From contig JAGREE010000011.1 in assembly GCA_020446675.1 (NCBI GenBank), positions 1 to 64,000 of the forward strand: a stretch of 64,000 bases of DNA, given 5' to 3'. The DNA comes from Alphaproteobacteria bacterium. Lineage in GTDB: Bacteria; Pseudomonadota; Alphaproteobacteria; Sphingomonadales; Emcibacteraceae. The position numbers were made by a program, and so were the translations under genes. The notes beneath the pieces were generated by a model. It had not been told where the DNA came from. It saw only the letters and a list, made by a program, of their open reading frames with translations, and made no database searches. Below, piece after piece: positions 27,495 to 36,740 of this stretch; position 1 is the first letter of the stretch, and each line of letters opens with the position of its first letter.

Positions 27495-27965
27495 ATGATA
27501 GTAAAACAGGGAAAATCAATAAGCGTCTTTCTGACAATGATAATGATGCTTATATTACTTCCTCTGACCGGATGTAGCAAAAGAAGTAAAATTGGCGAAC
27601 CCCGGGATAATATTCAGGCTGCAGAAGAAGTATTTTCAATCGGCGTAAATGCCTATCTTTGGCGAGCATCACTTGATACTTTGTCATTTATGCCAATGCT
27701 TGAAGCCGATCATGAAAGTGGAACGATTTTTACTGATTGGGCTGTCAATCCAAACGATTCGAACGAGCGCAGTAAAATCGATTTATATATTATTGGTAAG
27801 GAACTTCGTGCTGATGCCCTTAAGATCACTGTCCACCGCGAGGCAATGCAAAATGGTTCCTGGGTTGAAATAGCACCTCGTCCAGATGCGGCAGAACAAA
27901 TCAACTCAGCAATCATTATTCAGGCGAGATTATTGCGCCGTGACAATGCGCCAGTAACCAATTAA
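27495..27965 (+). CDS. DUF3576 domain lipoprotein
   Basis: This 156-residue lipoprotein has a lipobox LTGC with the acylated Cys27 after a hydrophobic signal. The body (FSIGVNAYLWRASLDTLSFMPMLEADHESGTIFTDWAV, then an IDLYIIGKELRADALKITVHRE strand region and WVEIAPRPDAAEQINSAIIIQARLLRR) matches DUF3576 proteins, which in alphaproteobacteria are typically found just before leuS, as here. Its function is unknown; with lptE two genes on, an envelope role is plausible. Confidence 0.88.
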   Translation: MIVKQGKSISVFLTMIMMLILLPLTGCSKRSKIGEPRDNIQAAEEVFSIGVNAYLWRASLDTLSFMPMLEADHESGTIFTDWAVNPNDSNERSKIDLYIIGKELRADALKITVHREAMQNGSWVEIAPRPDAAEQINSAIIIQARLLRRDNAPVTN

Positions 27966-28063
27966 AAAAATTAGTAGATATAAAATTATGCAGCATATGT
28001 GAATTATCCGGCCGCAATATATTTTAGGCTGATAATTCCCAAAGTTTGCAAAGACCGGGACCG

Positions 28064-30634
28064 ATGAAAATGACACGCTATAACGCTGGTGCAACAGAGG
28101 CAAAATGGCAAAAAATATGGGCAGATAATAATACGTTTGTCGTAAGTGAGGATTATTCAAAGCCAAAATACTATGTACTGGAAATGTTTCCATACCCTTC
28201 TGGACGCATTCATATGGGGCACGTAAGAAATTATACACAAGGCGATGTTGTCGCCCGGTATAAAAGAGCAAAAGGATTTAATGTTCTTCACCCAATGGGA
28301 TGGGATGCGTTTGGAATGCCGGCCGAAAATGCAGCCATGCAGCATAACGTTCATCCGGCAAAATGGACTTACGAAAATATTGATCATATGAAAAACCAGT
28401 TAAAATCTATTGGTTTTTCATTTGACTGGACCCGGGAACTGGCAACCTGTGATCCTGAATATTATGGTAAAGAACAGGCGATGTTCATTGACTTTCTTGA
28501 TGCTGGCCTCGTGTACCGCAAGGAAAGCTGGGTTAACTGGGATCCTGTGGATAATACAGTCCTTGCGAATGAGCAGGTTATTGATGGTAAAGGCTGGCGT
28601 AGTGGCGCGGTTGTAGAGCGTAAAAAATTAAATCAGTGGTTTCTGAAAATAACGGCGGTGGCCGATGATCTGGATGAAACACTTGAAAAACTTGACCGTT
28701 GGCCGGAAAAGGTCAGAACAATGCAAAAAAACTGGATTGGAAAGTCCAGAGGTATGCATTTGACTTTTAATGCAGCAGAGGGTGATGAAAAAATAACCGT
28801 TTATACAACCCGCCCTGATACGATTTTCGGTGCCTCATTTATAGCCATTGCCGCGGATCATCCAATTGCAACATCCTATGCCGAAAAGAATCCGGAATTA
28901 AAATCCTTTATTGAAGAATGCCGCAAACTAGGCACCAGTGAAGAAGCGCTTGAAAAGGCAGAGAAAAAAGGGTTTAAGCTAAATCTGACCATGAAGCATC
29001 CGTTTGTTGAAGGGTGTGACCTTCCGGTTTATGTAGCGAATTTTGTCCTGATGGAATATGGCACGGGTGCCGTTTTTGGCTGTCCTGCCCATGACCAGCG
29101 GGATTTGGATTTTGCCAGAAAATATAATTTAAATGTCAAAGCTGTGGTTATCCCAAAAGGCGAAGATCCAGCAACATTTTCTGTTGATACTATTGCTTAT
29201 ACTGATCCGGGTATCATTGGCAACTCAGACTTCTTAAACGGTTTATCGGTGGAGGATGCCAAATCAAAAGTAATAGAATTGGCCGAGGAAGGCGGATTTG
29301 GTGAAGCGACAATAAACTATCGCCTGCGCGACTGGGGCGTCAGCCGTCAACGGTACTGGGGTGCGCCAATTCCAATGATTTATTGTGATGATTGTGGTGT
29401 GGTGCCTGTCCCAAAAACGGATTTGCCCGTCGTGTTGCCGGATGATATTACGTTTGATAAGCCCGGTAATCCTCTGGACCATCATCCGACCTGGAAACAT
29501 ACTAATTGTCCTGAATGCGGAAAAGCGGCTCAACGCGAAACCGATACCTTTGATACATTTATTGACAGTTCCTGGTATTTTGCCCGATTTGCGTCCCCTC
29601 ATTCTGATAAACCGTTTGACCGTAAAGCAGCGGATTACTGGTTGCCGGTGGACCAGTATGTAGGCGGTATTGAACATGCCATCCTGCATCTTCTTTATTC
29701 ACGTTTTTTCAGCCGCGCCATGAAAGAAATTGGCCTTTGTGACGTTAAGGAACCATTTGACGGCTTGTTTACGCAAGGGATGGTTTGCCATGAGACTTAT
29801 CAGGATAGTAAAGGCAACTGGATTTTACCCGAGGAGCTGGATAAACAAAGTGACGGTAGTTATATCCATAAAAAAACCGGGGAAAAAGTTACTGCCGGAC
29901 GTTCCGTGAAAATGTCCAAATCAAAAAAGAATGTGGTTGATCCTACTGATATCATTGATACATATGGTGCGGATACGGCCCGCTGGTTTATGCTTTCTGA
30001 CAGTCCACCCGAACGTGATCTCGAATGGACGGAAGAAGGCGTCGAAGGTGCCTGGCGTTTTACCCAAAGGCTCTGGCGGACAGTCACAGAAAATATTGAT
30101 CCGTCAGCAAAAGACATTAATGAGCCATCTGATTTTAGTCGGCAGGCGCAGGATTTAAGACGCATCACCCATATATCCATTGTACAAATTGGCAAAGATA
30201 TTGAAGATTTCCATTTTAATAGTGCAGTGGCGCAGGCTTATAAATTTACCAATGCCATAGCCGCATTTAAATCAGACGGGAGTGAAGGCGATAAATTTGC
30301 TTTAAATGAAGCCATTCGTACAATTATCTTACTATCAGCGCCAATGATGCCGCATCTTGCTGAGGAAATGTGGTCCAAAATTGGTGGGGAAGGTCTGGTT
30401 TCCGACGCGTCCTGGCCGGTGGCTAGGTCTGAACTTATGCAGGAAACGACCGTAACAGTCGTTGTTCAGGTGCAGGGCAAACTTAAAGACAAACTGGATG
30501 TTGAAAAAGATATGGATAAAAAAGCATTGGAGGAACTGGCCCTGTCATCCGAAAAGGTGCAAAATTCCATCGCCGGAAAAGAGATCAGGAAGATTATTGT
30601 GGTTCCCAACAAAATTGTTAATATCGTTGTATAG
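28064..30634 (+). CDS. leuS: Leucyl-tRNA synthetase
   Basis: This class I synthetase charges tRNA-Leu. The HIGH signature appears as [13 protein letters not shown] and the KMSKS signature as [14 protein letters not shown], separated by a full CP1 editing domain ([12 protein letters not shown], then the [10 protein letters not shown] editing region). The anticodon-binding and C-terminal domains are present to the end. I use ATG 28064 (MKMTRYNAG); ATG 28070 is also possible. The product is about 856 residues. It is followed by lptE and holA in the order usual for alphaproteobacteria. Confidence 0.97.
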   Translation: MKMTRYNAGATEAKWQKIWADNNTFVVSEDYSKPKYYVLEMFPYPSGRIHMGHVRNYTQGDVVARYKRAKGFNVLHPMGWDAFGMPAENAAMQHNVHPAKWTYENIDHMKNQLKSIGFSFDWTRELATCDPEYYGKEQAMFIDFLDAGLVYRKESWVNWDPVDNTVLANEQVIDGKGWRSGAVVERKKLNQWFLKITAVADDLDETLEKLDRWPEKVRTMQKNWIGKSRGMHLTFNAAEGDEKITVYTTRPDTIFGASFIAIAADHPIATSYAEKNPELKSFIEECRKLGTSEEALEKAEKKGFKLNLTMKHPFVEGCDLPVYVANFVLMEYGTGAVFGCPAHDQRDLDFARKYNLNVKAVVIPKGEDPATFSVDTIAYTDPGIIGNSDFLNGLSVEDAKSKVIELAEEGGFGEATINYRLRDWGVSRQRYWGAPIPMIYCDDCGVVPVPKTDLPVVLPDDITFDKPGNPLDHHPTWKHTNCPECGKAAQRETDTFDTFIDSSWYFARFASPHSDKPFDRKAADYWLPVDQYVGGIEHAILHLLYSRFFSRAMKEIGLCDVKEPFDGLFTQGMVCHETYQDSKGNWILPEELDKQSDGSYIHKKTGEKVTAGRSVKMSKSKKNVVDPTDIIDTYGADTARWFMLSDSPPERDLEWTEEGVEGAWRFTQRLWRTVTENIDPSAKDINEPSDFSRQAQDLRRITHISIVQIGKDIEDFHFNSAVAQAYKFTNAIAAFKSDGSEGDKFALNEAIRTIILLSAPMMPHLAEEMWSKIGGEGLVSDASWPVARSELMQETTVTVVVQVQGKLKDKLDVEKDMDKKALEELALSSEKVQNSIAGKEIRKIIVVPNKIVNIVV

Positions 30635-30652
30635 GTTATTAAAAGGCACTTC

Positions 30653-31204
30653 ATGAACCAAAGGCTAAAATTATCCGCTAGAATTTTTGGCATACTAAGT
30701 CTGCTATTAATATCAGCGTGTGGATTTAAGCCGATGTATGGTCAGAATTCTGAAAGCGGAGCCGGACTTGCTCAGGTTATGGCGAATATTAAAATTGATC
30801 AGATTCGTAATGCTTCCGGTCGTCAGGAACGACTTTCCCAGCTTCTTCAAAATAATCTTAATGAACGGATTTCACCACTTTCTTCAGATGGCTCTGTAAC
30901 CAGCTACATATTAAAAGCGGATTATAATTTACAGGAAGCCGGTTATGGTATCCGTGAAGATGAAACTGTGACCCTGCAAAATCTTAAACTGTCTGTTGAT
31001 TTCGCTCTGGTTGATGTGGATACGGATCAATCCATTATGGATGGCACTGCCCGCGCAATTGTGACCTATGATCTTGTCCGGTCTGATTATTCAAATAAAA
31101 TTGCCCGCGAAACATCACTGGAGCGATTATCAGAGGAAGTGGCCAATCAGATCATCACACGGATCGGAACATATCTGAACGAAAACCCGCGTGAGGCAAG
31201 GTAA
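30653..31204 (+). CDS. lptE: LPS-assembly lipoprotein LptE
   Basis: LptE plugs the LptD barrel in the outer membrane and aids lipopolysaccharide insertion. A signal peptide with lipobox ISAC places the acylated Cys at 23, followed at once by the family hallmark GFKPMYG. The rest (183 residues in total) has the short alpha/beta fold with LLQNNLNERI and EVANQIITRI helices. Its stop overlaps the holA start (TAATG). The context leuS-lptE-holA is strongly conserved. Confidence 0.92.
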   Translation: MNQRLKLSARIFGILSLLLISACGFKPMYGQNSESGAGLAQVMANIKIDQIRNASGRQERLSQLLQNNLNERISPLSSDGSVTSYILKADYNLQEAGYGIREDETVTLQNLKLSVDFALVDVDTDQSIMDGTARAIVTYDLVRSDYSNKIARETSLERLSEEVANQIITRIGTYLNENPREAR

Positions 31205-32238
31205 TGAAACTTACCTACCGTGATATTGATGCACAGGTAAAAAAACTTTCCCCTGAATATCTGGCTGTACTGGTTTATGGCCCTGATGAGGGGCTGGTAC
31301 GTGAGCGGGCAACCTTGATTGCAAAGCAGGTGGTTGCCGATTTGCAGGATCCTTTTCTGGTGGCCAATATTGATCCGGACAATCTTAAAAACGATCCCGG
31401 AATTTTGGCTGACGAGGCGGCGGCTATATCCATGATGGGGGGGCGCCGGGTAATCAGGGTCGAGGGAGCCACAGAAAATGCAGCGAAGGCGGCTGAGAAT
31501 TTTCTTGCAAATCCAGTGGGCGATGGATTGGTTGTGATATCGGCGGGCAATCTCCGTCCGACTTCAGGGCTTCGCAAACTTTTTGAAAAAGCGAAAAACG
31601 CGGCAGCACTTCCCTGTTACGAAGACAATCAGGCAACAATTGATGCCCTAATCCATGCAGTGATGAGGGAAAATGGTCTCACCATCAATGCCGATGCAGC
31701 CGCATTTTTGCAAATGAATCTGGGGAGTGACCGACTAGTATCCAGAAGTGAGCTGAATAAACTTGCCCTTTATATGGGTCCAATTGGCAAACGCAGCAGT
31801 GATCAGGTCACTTTTGAAGATGTTTTGGCCTGTGTCGGGGACAGTGGTGCACTCACCATTGATACCATCACCAGCGCCACCATAAGCGGTGATCTTCGTG
31901 TCCTCGATGACAGTCTATTTAAAGCCTTCAACCGCGGAGAAAGTCCCATATCGGTTCTTCGTTCACTGCTTCGTAAAATTCAGCGCATGCATCTGGCCCG
32001 TGGGTATATGGATCAGGGAATGTCTGCCGATCAGGCAATGGGAAAACTTATCCCCCGCGTTTTTGCCATGGAAGCACAGCGCTTTAAAGCCGATCTTTCT
32101 AAATGGACAACCACAAGACTGGCAAGCGCCATGGCCATTACCTCAGAAGCGGAAGCTGCCTGTAAAACAACTGGTATGCCGGTAGAAGCTATATGCGCCC
32201 GCGCCTGCCTGCGCATCGCCAATGCGGCAAGACGATAA
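31204..32238 (+). CDS. holA: DNA polymerase III subunit delta
   Basis: HolA is the clamp-loader subunit that opens the beta sliding clamp. It has the family N-terminus (LAVLVYGPDEGLVRERATLIAKQVV), the central AAA+-like lid (VVISAGNLRPTSGLRKLFEKA, LPCYEDN) and the C-terminal collar helices (FNRGESPISVLRSLLRKIQRMHLARG). It has 344 residues, normal length. It is the last gene of the leuS-lptE-holA group and converges with an Lrp-type regulator 28 bases away. Confidence 0.95.
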   Translation: MKLTYRDIDAQVKKLSPEYLAVLVYGPDEGLVRERATLIAKQVVADLQDPFLVANIDPDNLKNDPGILADEAAAISMMGGRRVIRVEGATENAAKAAENFLANPVGDGLVVISAGNLRPTSGLRKLFEKAKNAAALPCYEDNQATIDALIHAVMRENGLTINADAAAFLQMNLGSDRLVSRSELNKLALYMGPIGKRSSDQVTFEDVLACVGDSGALTIDTITSATISGDLRVLDDSLFKAFNRGESPISVLRSLLRKIQRMHLARGYMDQGMSADQAMGKLIPRVFAMEAQRFKADLSKWTTTRLASAMAITSEAEAACKTTGMPVEAICARACLRIANAARR

Positions 32239-32266
32239 CTTAAGCCAATCTTTTGACATAATCGGG

Positions 32267-32692
32267 CTATACCTCATATTTTCTGGAAAGGATGATGGAT
32301 GTTGTGGTTTTTTCCATTCCTGTAAGAATACCAATATTATCAATTGTTGTATCGAGCTCCTCGGTGGTCTGTGCCCGAACGGTGGCAATAAGATCATAAA
32401 TTCCGCTGACCGTAAAAATGGAAACGACCCCGGGCATTTTTTTCAGCGCCTGCAAGATGGCGGTGGCATATTTTGGCTGAAAGGTCATCATCACTTGTGC
32501 AGAAATAAGCCGTTGGCTGAACGCTTCATTGAGGCGGATCGTATAACCGGCAATAATTCCTCGATCTTCTAGACGCCTGATCCGGTCCTGAACAGTGCTT
32601 CTGGACAGGCCAAGCATGCGGGCCAGGGTCGTTGTTGATGACCGACTGTTTTCACTCAGCAGATTAAGCAATTGTTTATCTTTATCATCCAT
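32267..32692 (-). CDS. Lrp/AsnC-family transcriptional regulator
   Basis: This 141-residue protein has an N-terminal winged helix (DDKDKQLLNLLSENSRSSTTTLARMLGLSRSTVQDRIRRLE) and a C-terminal RAM effector domain (MTFQPKYATAILQALKKMPGVVSIFTVSGIYDLIATV). Such proteins sense amino acids and often regulate the divergent neighbour. Here that is a lysine/saccharopine dehydrogenase-like gene 149 bases away, with a palindromic site between, so lysine-responsive control is a reasonable inference. Confidence 0.93.
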   Translation of the reverse strand: MDDKDKQLLNLLSENSRSSTTTLARMLGLSRSTVQDRIRRLEDRGIIAGYTIRLNEAFSQRLISAQVMMTFQPKYATAILQALKKMPGVVSIFTVSGIYDLIATVRAQTTEELDTTIDNIGILTGMEKTTTSIILSRKYEV

Positions 32693-32758
32693 ATGTACAC
32701 CATTTTTAAATTTCCTTCATTTTGCCAAATTTCCCGTTAAAATGTCAAATAATATCAA

Positions 32759-32777
32759 GCGAATCGACGTTATTCGC
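32759..32777. promoter_or_regulatory. Candidate Lrp-type operator between the regulator and dehydrogenase genes
   Basis: A 6-7-6 inverted repeat GCGAAT-N7-ATTCGC lies roughly midway between the divergent genes, where an autoregulatory Lrp/AsnC site would be expected. It is the most symmetric sequence in this gap. Assignment is by position and symmetry only. Confidence 0.4.
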
Positions 32778-32841
32778 CCTTCATTCTGCACATATTAGTC
32801 TATAGTTTATTGGGATCAATAGTTTTTAGATAGGATCTTAA

Positions 32842-33915
32842 ATGAAAAAAATTCTGCTGATGGGGGCTGGCAAGATCGGTGAAATGATTACTGAAATGTT
32901 GGCTGGCAGCGGTGACTATCATGTCACAGTCGCGGACATCAATGATGCTGCTCTTGCAAAAATGCCAAAATATGACACTGTCAGAACCATTAATCTAAAT
33001 GTAAAGGATCAATCGGCGCTTGATAAAGAAATGGCTGGCAAATTTGCCGTACTTTCAGCGGCACCTTACCAGATAACCAAATTTATTGCCGAAGCGGCTG
33101 TAAGAAACAGCGTTCATTATTTTGATCTGACAGAAGATGTTGCCTGCACACGAATTGTAAAGGATCTGGCAAAAAAATCTGATGTTGCCCTTATCCCGCA
33201 ATGTGGTCTGGCACCGGGATATATATCCATTGTTGCCTATGACATAGCCAAAAAATTTGAACGCTTGCAGAATGTGCATCTTAGGGTCGGCGCACTGCCA
33301 AAAATTCCGTCAAATGCCTTAAAATATAATCTGACCTGGTCGACAGACGGCCTTATCAATGAATATTGTCAGCCCTGTGAAGCGGTGATAAACGGCAGAC
33401 TGGTTGAAACGCCGCCGCTTGAGGAGCTGGAAAATTTCTCAATTGATGGCATTGATTATGAGGCCTTCAATACATCCGGAGGCCTTGGCACCCTATGTGA
33501 AACTCTGGAAGGTAAAGTTCAAAATCTAAACTACCGGACTGCCCGCTATCCGGGACACCGGGATATTCTTAAGCTTCTCCTGCAGGATCTCCGTCTAAAT
33601 GAGCGGCAGGATGTGATGAAGGATATATTTGAATATGCGCTTCCTTTTACCTATCAGGATGTAGTTCTTATATATGTGACAGTGACCGGGGATATTGATG
33701 GCCGCTATGTGCAGGACTCATATGCACATAAAGTCTATAATCAGGAAATTGGTGGAAAAATGTGGTCGGCTATCCAGGTAACGACATCGGCAGGGATATG
33801 CGCCATGGTCGATCTTCTGGCGCAGGGTAAATTGCCAAACAAAGGATTTGTGAAACAGGAAGATGTTGATTTCAATGACTTCATAACCAATCGTTTCGGA
33901 AAATATTACGCATAA
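32842..33915 (+). CDS. Saccharopine dehydrogenase-family protein (lysine 6-dehydrogenase-like)
   Basis: This NAD(P)-dependent enzyme of 357 residues has a Rossmann N-terminus (KKILLMGAGKIGEMITEML; VADIN), the family block HYFDLTEDV and the substrate region LIPQCGLAPGYISIVAYDIAKKF. The fold is that of saccharopine dehydrogenase/lysine 6-dehydrogenase, so it probably oxidises lysine (or saccharopine) to the semialdehyde of alpha-aminoadipate. The divergent Lrp regulator and the amino acid transporter just downstream fit a lysine catabolic unit. The exact substrate cannot be decided here. Confidence 0.82.
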   Translation: MKKILLMGAGKIGEMITEMLAGSGDYHVTVADINDAALAKMPKYDTVRTINLNVKDQSALDKEMAGKFAVLSAAPYQITKFIAEAAVRNSVHYFDLTEDVACTRIVKDLAKKSDVALIPQCGLAPGYISIVAYDIAKKFERLQNVHLRVGALPKIPSNALKYNLTWSTDGLINEYCQPCEAVINGRLVETPPLEELENFSIDGIDYEAFNTSGGLGTLCETLEGKVQNLNYRTARYPGHRDILKLLLQDLRLNERQDVMKDIFEYALPFTYQDVVLIYVTVTGDIDGRYVQDSYAHKVYNQEIGGKMWSAIQVTTSAGICAMVDLLAQGKLPNKGFVKQEDVDFNDFITNRFGKYYA

Positions 33916-33939
33916 AGCATTAATCATGCCTTAAACTTG

Positions 33940-33973
33940 GCCGCACTCTCTTTGGGGGGTGCGGCATTATTTT
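33940..33973 (+). terminator. Rho-independent terminator after the dehydrogenase gene
   Basis: GCCGCAC (33940-33946) pairs with GTGCGGC (33959-33965), followed by ATTATTTT. It would separate the dehydrogenase from the downstream transporter, at least partly. Confidence 0.65.
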
Positions 33974-34039
33974 ATGGACGACAAAAATACTTATGCTAAC
34001 TTATGAAAATCAAAAAAATAATTATCGGGAGTTTTTCAA

Positions 34040-35422
34040 GTGACACATGTAACACAGGAAAAATGGTCGTCAGGAATGGCATTCCTACTTGCTGCGATCG
34101 GAAGTGCCGTCGGCCTTGGAAATATTTATCGTTTCCCTTATATAGTCGGTCAGAATGGCGGTGGTGCTTTTGTCCTGCTTTATCTTGGTGTTGTATTATT
34201 TTTTGGCATTCCGCTAATTATGACAGAACTTACCATTGGTCGTCGCAGGCAATTGCCCCCGATTGCGGCTTATGGGGCCCTTGCAGAAGGAATGAAAAGC
34301 AGGCCGTTCTGGAAATTGATCGGTTTTACCAATATTATGACTCCGATCGGAATTCTTGGCTTTTATTTCGTTATTGCCGGGTGGACCCTGAATTATGTTT
34401 ATAGCATGATTACCGGGCAGCTGAGCAATCTTGTTGAGGGACAAACTCAGACCGTTTTTGCGGAAATGATGAACAGCCCGGTAACACTTATTTTCTGGAT
34501 GACACTTGCTGTGCTTATTACGGCATTTATTATTTCCCGTGGCATTAAGGCAGGGCTTGAAAAAGCGGTTAATGTTTTAATGCCGATGCTGTTTTTTATC
34601 CTGGTTTTACTGGTCATATATTCACTTTTTAACGGCGGTATCGTTGAAACATTTAAATTTATGTTCTATCCCGATTTTTCAAAAATAACCGGCGAGACTG
34701 TGCTTGAAGCCACCGGTCAGGCATTCTTTTCTCTCTCACTCGGCAGTGCGACAATGATGGTTTACGGGTCTTACCTTCCAAAGAACGAATCAATTCCCAA
34801 GCTTGCCTGTGGTGTTGCTTTTGCCGATACGTTTGTTGCGTTGATTGCCGGGTTTGCTGTTTTCCCGATTATTTTCACCAATGGACTAGATCTGGATTCC
34901 GGTCCTAATCTTGTTTTCGTAACGCTGCCTGTGATTTTTGATCAGATGCCGTTTGGTCAGGTATTTGGCATTCTTTTCTTTATGCTTCTGGCATTTGCCG
35001 CCATTACATCGACCATTTCATTGTTTGAACCTACGGTATCCACTCTGGAAGAAAAGGGGATCTGCTCCCGCCCTGTGGCGTCGCTATTTGCCGGAATTGG
35101 TCTTTGGTGCCTGGCCGGACTATCGGCCCTTTCCATGAACGTGCTGTCTGATGTCCGGCTTCTTACATTTACGGAGACGGTTGCCGGCAAAAATATTATG
35201 GACCTTCTGGAATATATGTCGGCCAATGCCATGATGCTGTTTAACACCTTGTTTGCGGGTATATTTATAGGATGGATGATGAACCGGAAGGATGTATTGG
35301 AAGAAATCGGGCTGGGCGACAGCCTGCTCTTTAAATTCTGGCTCACCATTATCCGGTTCGTGGTCCCGGTTGTTGTTGGCTATCTGATCTATGCATTCTT
35401 CGCCGGCAAGCTGAGCAGCTAA
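34040..35422 (+). CDS. Sodium-dependent transporter, neurotransmitter:sodium symporter (SNF) family
   Basis: This is an inner-membrane LeuT-fold amino acid transporter of 460 residues. TM1 carries the signature GSAVGLGNIYRFPYIVGQNGGGAFVLLY, and about 11-12 helices follow, with the TM6 unwound region near GQAFFSLSLGSATMMVYGSYL. It starts at GTG 34040 with CGGGAG upstream. It follows the lysine-dehydrogenase-like gene, so import of that enzyme's substrate is possible, although SNF proteins carry many amino acids. It converges with hutI. Confidence 0.93.
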   Translation: MTHVTQEKWSSGMAFLLAAIGSAVGLGNIYRFPYIVGQNGGGAFVLLYLGVVLFFGIPLIMTELTIGRRRQLPPIAAYGALAEGMKSRPFWKLIGFTNIMTPIGILGFYFVIAGWTLNYVYSMITGQLSNLVEGQTQTVFAEMMNSPVTLIFWMTLAVLITAFIISRGIKAGLEKAVNVLMPMLFFILVLLVIYSLFNGGIVETFKFMFYPDFSKITGETVLEATGQAFFSLSLGSATMMVYGSYLPKNESIPKLACGVAFADTFVALIAGFAVFPIIFTNGLDLDSGPNLVFVTLPVIFDQMPFGQVFGILFFMLLAFAAITSTISLFEPTVSTLEEKGICSRPVASLFAGIGLWCLAGLSALSMNVLSDVRLLTFTETVAGKNIMDLLEYMSANAMMLFNTLFAGIFIGWMMNRKDVLEEIGLGDSLLFKFWLTIIRFVVPVVVGYLIYAFFAGKLSS

Positions 35423-35436
35423 GGTCTAAAATTTCT

Positions 35437-36654
35437 TCAGGTATTTTGGTAAACCACATTACCGTTTTTTATCACGGACAAAACAGGTGATCCGCCAACC
35501 TGATAGGCAAGTTCAGCTGGATGGCTGATGTCCCAGAGCACCATATCGGCTCTAAGCCCGGCTTTTAATAAGCCTCGATCGCTTAGTCCAAGGGCTTTTG
35601 CAGCATTCTTTGTCACCCCGGCCAGGGCTTCTTCCGGGGTAAGCCCAAATATAGTTGAGGCCATATTGATCATTAGTTTTAATGAAAGCACCGGGGATGA
35701 CCCCGGATTGCTGTCCGTGGCAACAGCCATGGGGATATTTCGCTTCCGTAATGATCCTATCGGCGGCAGTTTTGTATCTCTTAATGTATAATAGGCACCC
35801 GGTAGCAGTACGGCAACAGTGCCTGATTTTTGCATCAGATCCATACTGCTTTCACTTAAATGCTCAAGATGATCAGCGGATAAAGCATTAAAGTGTGCGG
35901 CCAGTCCGGCACCGGAAAGATCGGAAAGCTGCTCCGCATGAAGTTTTAAATCAAAGCCATATTCTTTCGCGGCACTAAAAACCCGCTCCATTTCAGAATA
36001 GCTAAAACCGATATTTTCCAAAAACCCGTCAACGGCTGTTGCCAGCTTTTCTTCGGCCACTTTTGGCAGCATGTCTTTGATGATTAAATTAATATAACCG
36101 TCCCTGTTATCATGATATTCCGGTGGTAGGGCATGTGCACCTAAAAAGGTGGCGACGACATCCACATTACTGATTTTATCCAGCTTTTTAACGGCCCTCA
36201 GCATTTTAATCTCATTTTCAACATCAAGTCCGTAGCCTGACTTTATTTCAATTGTGGTGACACCGTCTTTCTCAAGCTGGCGAAGCCGTTTTAAAGAACT
36301 TGATACAAGTTCATCCTCTGTCGCTGCCCGTGTTGCCCTGACTGTTGAAAGAATGCCGCCGCCGGCGTTGGCAATGTCTTCATAAGTTGCACCGTTAAGT
36401 CGTTTCTCAAATTCATTTATCCGGTTGCCGCCATAGATCAGATGGGTGTGGCAATCAATTAACCCGGGCGTCATATAGGCGCCTGAGCAATTAATTATTT
36501 CACCATTGAAATGGACCGGCATATCGGCTTTATTGCCAATCCAGTTAATAAGCCCGTCTTTTTCCACAAGTGCAGCTTCATTGATTAACCCATAAGCGCT
36601 CCCCGTGTCGCTCATGGTCAGCAGATTTACGTCGGTCCAGATTTTATAGCTCAT
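35437..36654 (-). CDS. hutI: Imidazolonepropionase
   Basis: HutI hydrolyses 4-imidazolone-5-propionate to N-formimino-L-glutamate, the third step of histidine degradation. This amidohydrolase-fold protein has the metal motif DCHTHLIYGG, the conserved EIKSGYGLDVENEIKML block, the HAEQLSD histidine and the Asp of VATDSNPGS. Its 405 residues are full length. It is divergent from hutF, with a HutC-like operator in the 86-base gap. Confidence 0.97.
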   Translation of the reverse strand: MSYKIWTDVNLLTMSDTGSAYGLINEAALVEKDGLINWIGNKADMPVHFNGEIINCSGAYMTPGLIDCHTHLIYGGNRINEFEKRLNGATYEDIANAGGGILSTVRATRAATEDELVSSSLKRLRQLEKDGVTTIEIKSGYGLDVENEIKMLRAVKKLDKISNVDVVATFLGAHALPPEYHDNRDGYINLIIKDMLPKVAEEKLATAVDGFLENIGFSYSEMERVFSAAKEYGFDLKLHAEQLSDLSGAGLAAHFNALSADHLEHLSESSMDLMQKSGTVAVLLPGAYYTLRDTKLPPIGSLRKRNIPMAVATDSNPGSSPVLSLKLMINMASTIFGLTPEEALAGVTKNAAKALGLSDRGLLKAGLRADMVLWDISHPAELAYQVGGSPVLSVIKNGNVVYQNT

Positions 36655-36705
36655 ATGAGGGTCTTTTCGATAAAATTTGACAAAACTCAGAATTCGAATA
36701 AATTA

Positions 36706-36721
36706 AGTTGTATAGACAACT
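36706..36721. promoter_or_regulatory. HutC-like operator between hutI and hutF
   Basis: The perfect 16-bp palindrome AGTTGT-ATAG-ACAACT matches the known HutC core TTGTATATACAA closely. A TTGACA hexamer at 36677-36682 could be the -35 element of a hutF promoter, placing this site over the transcription start. Two related sites occur before hutC and hutU. Confidence 0.8.
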
Positions 36722-36740
36722 ATATCCAGAATCTTATAAA

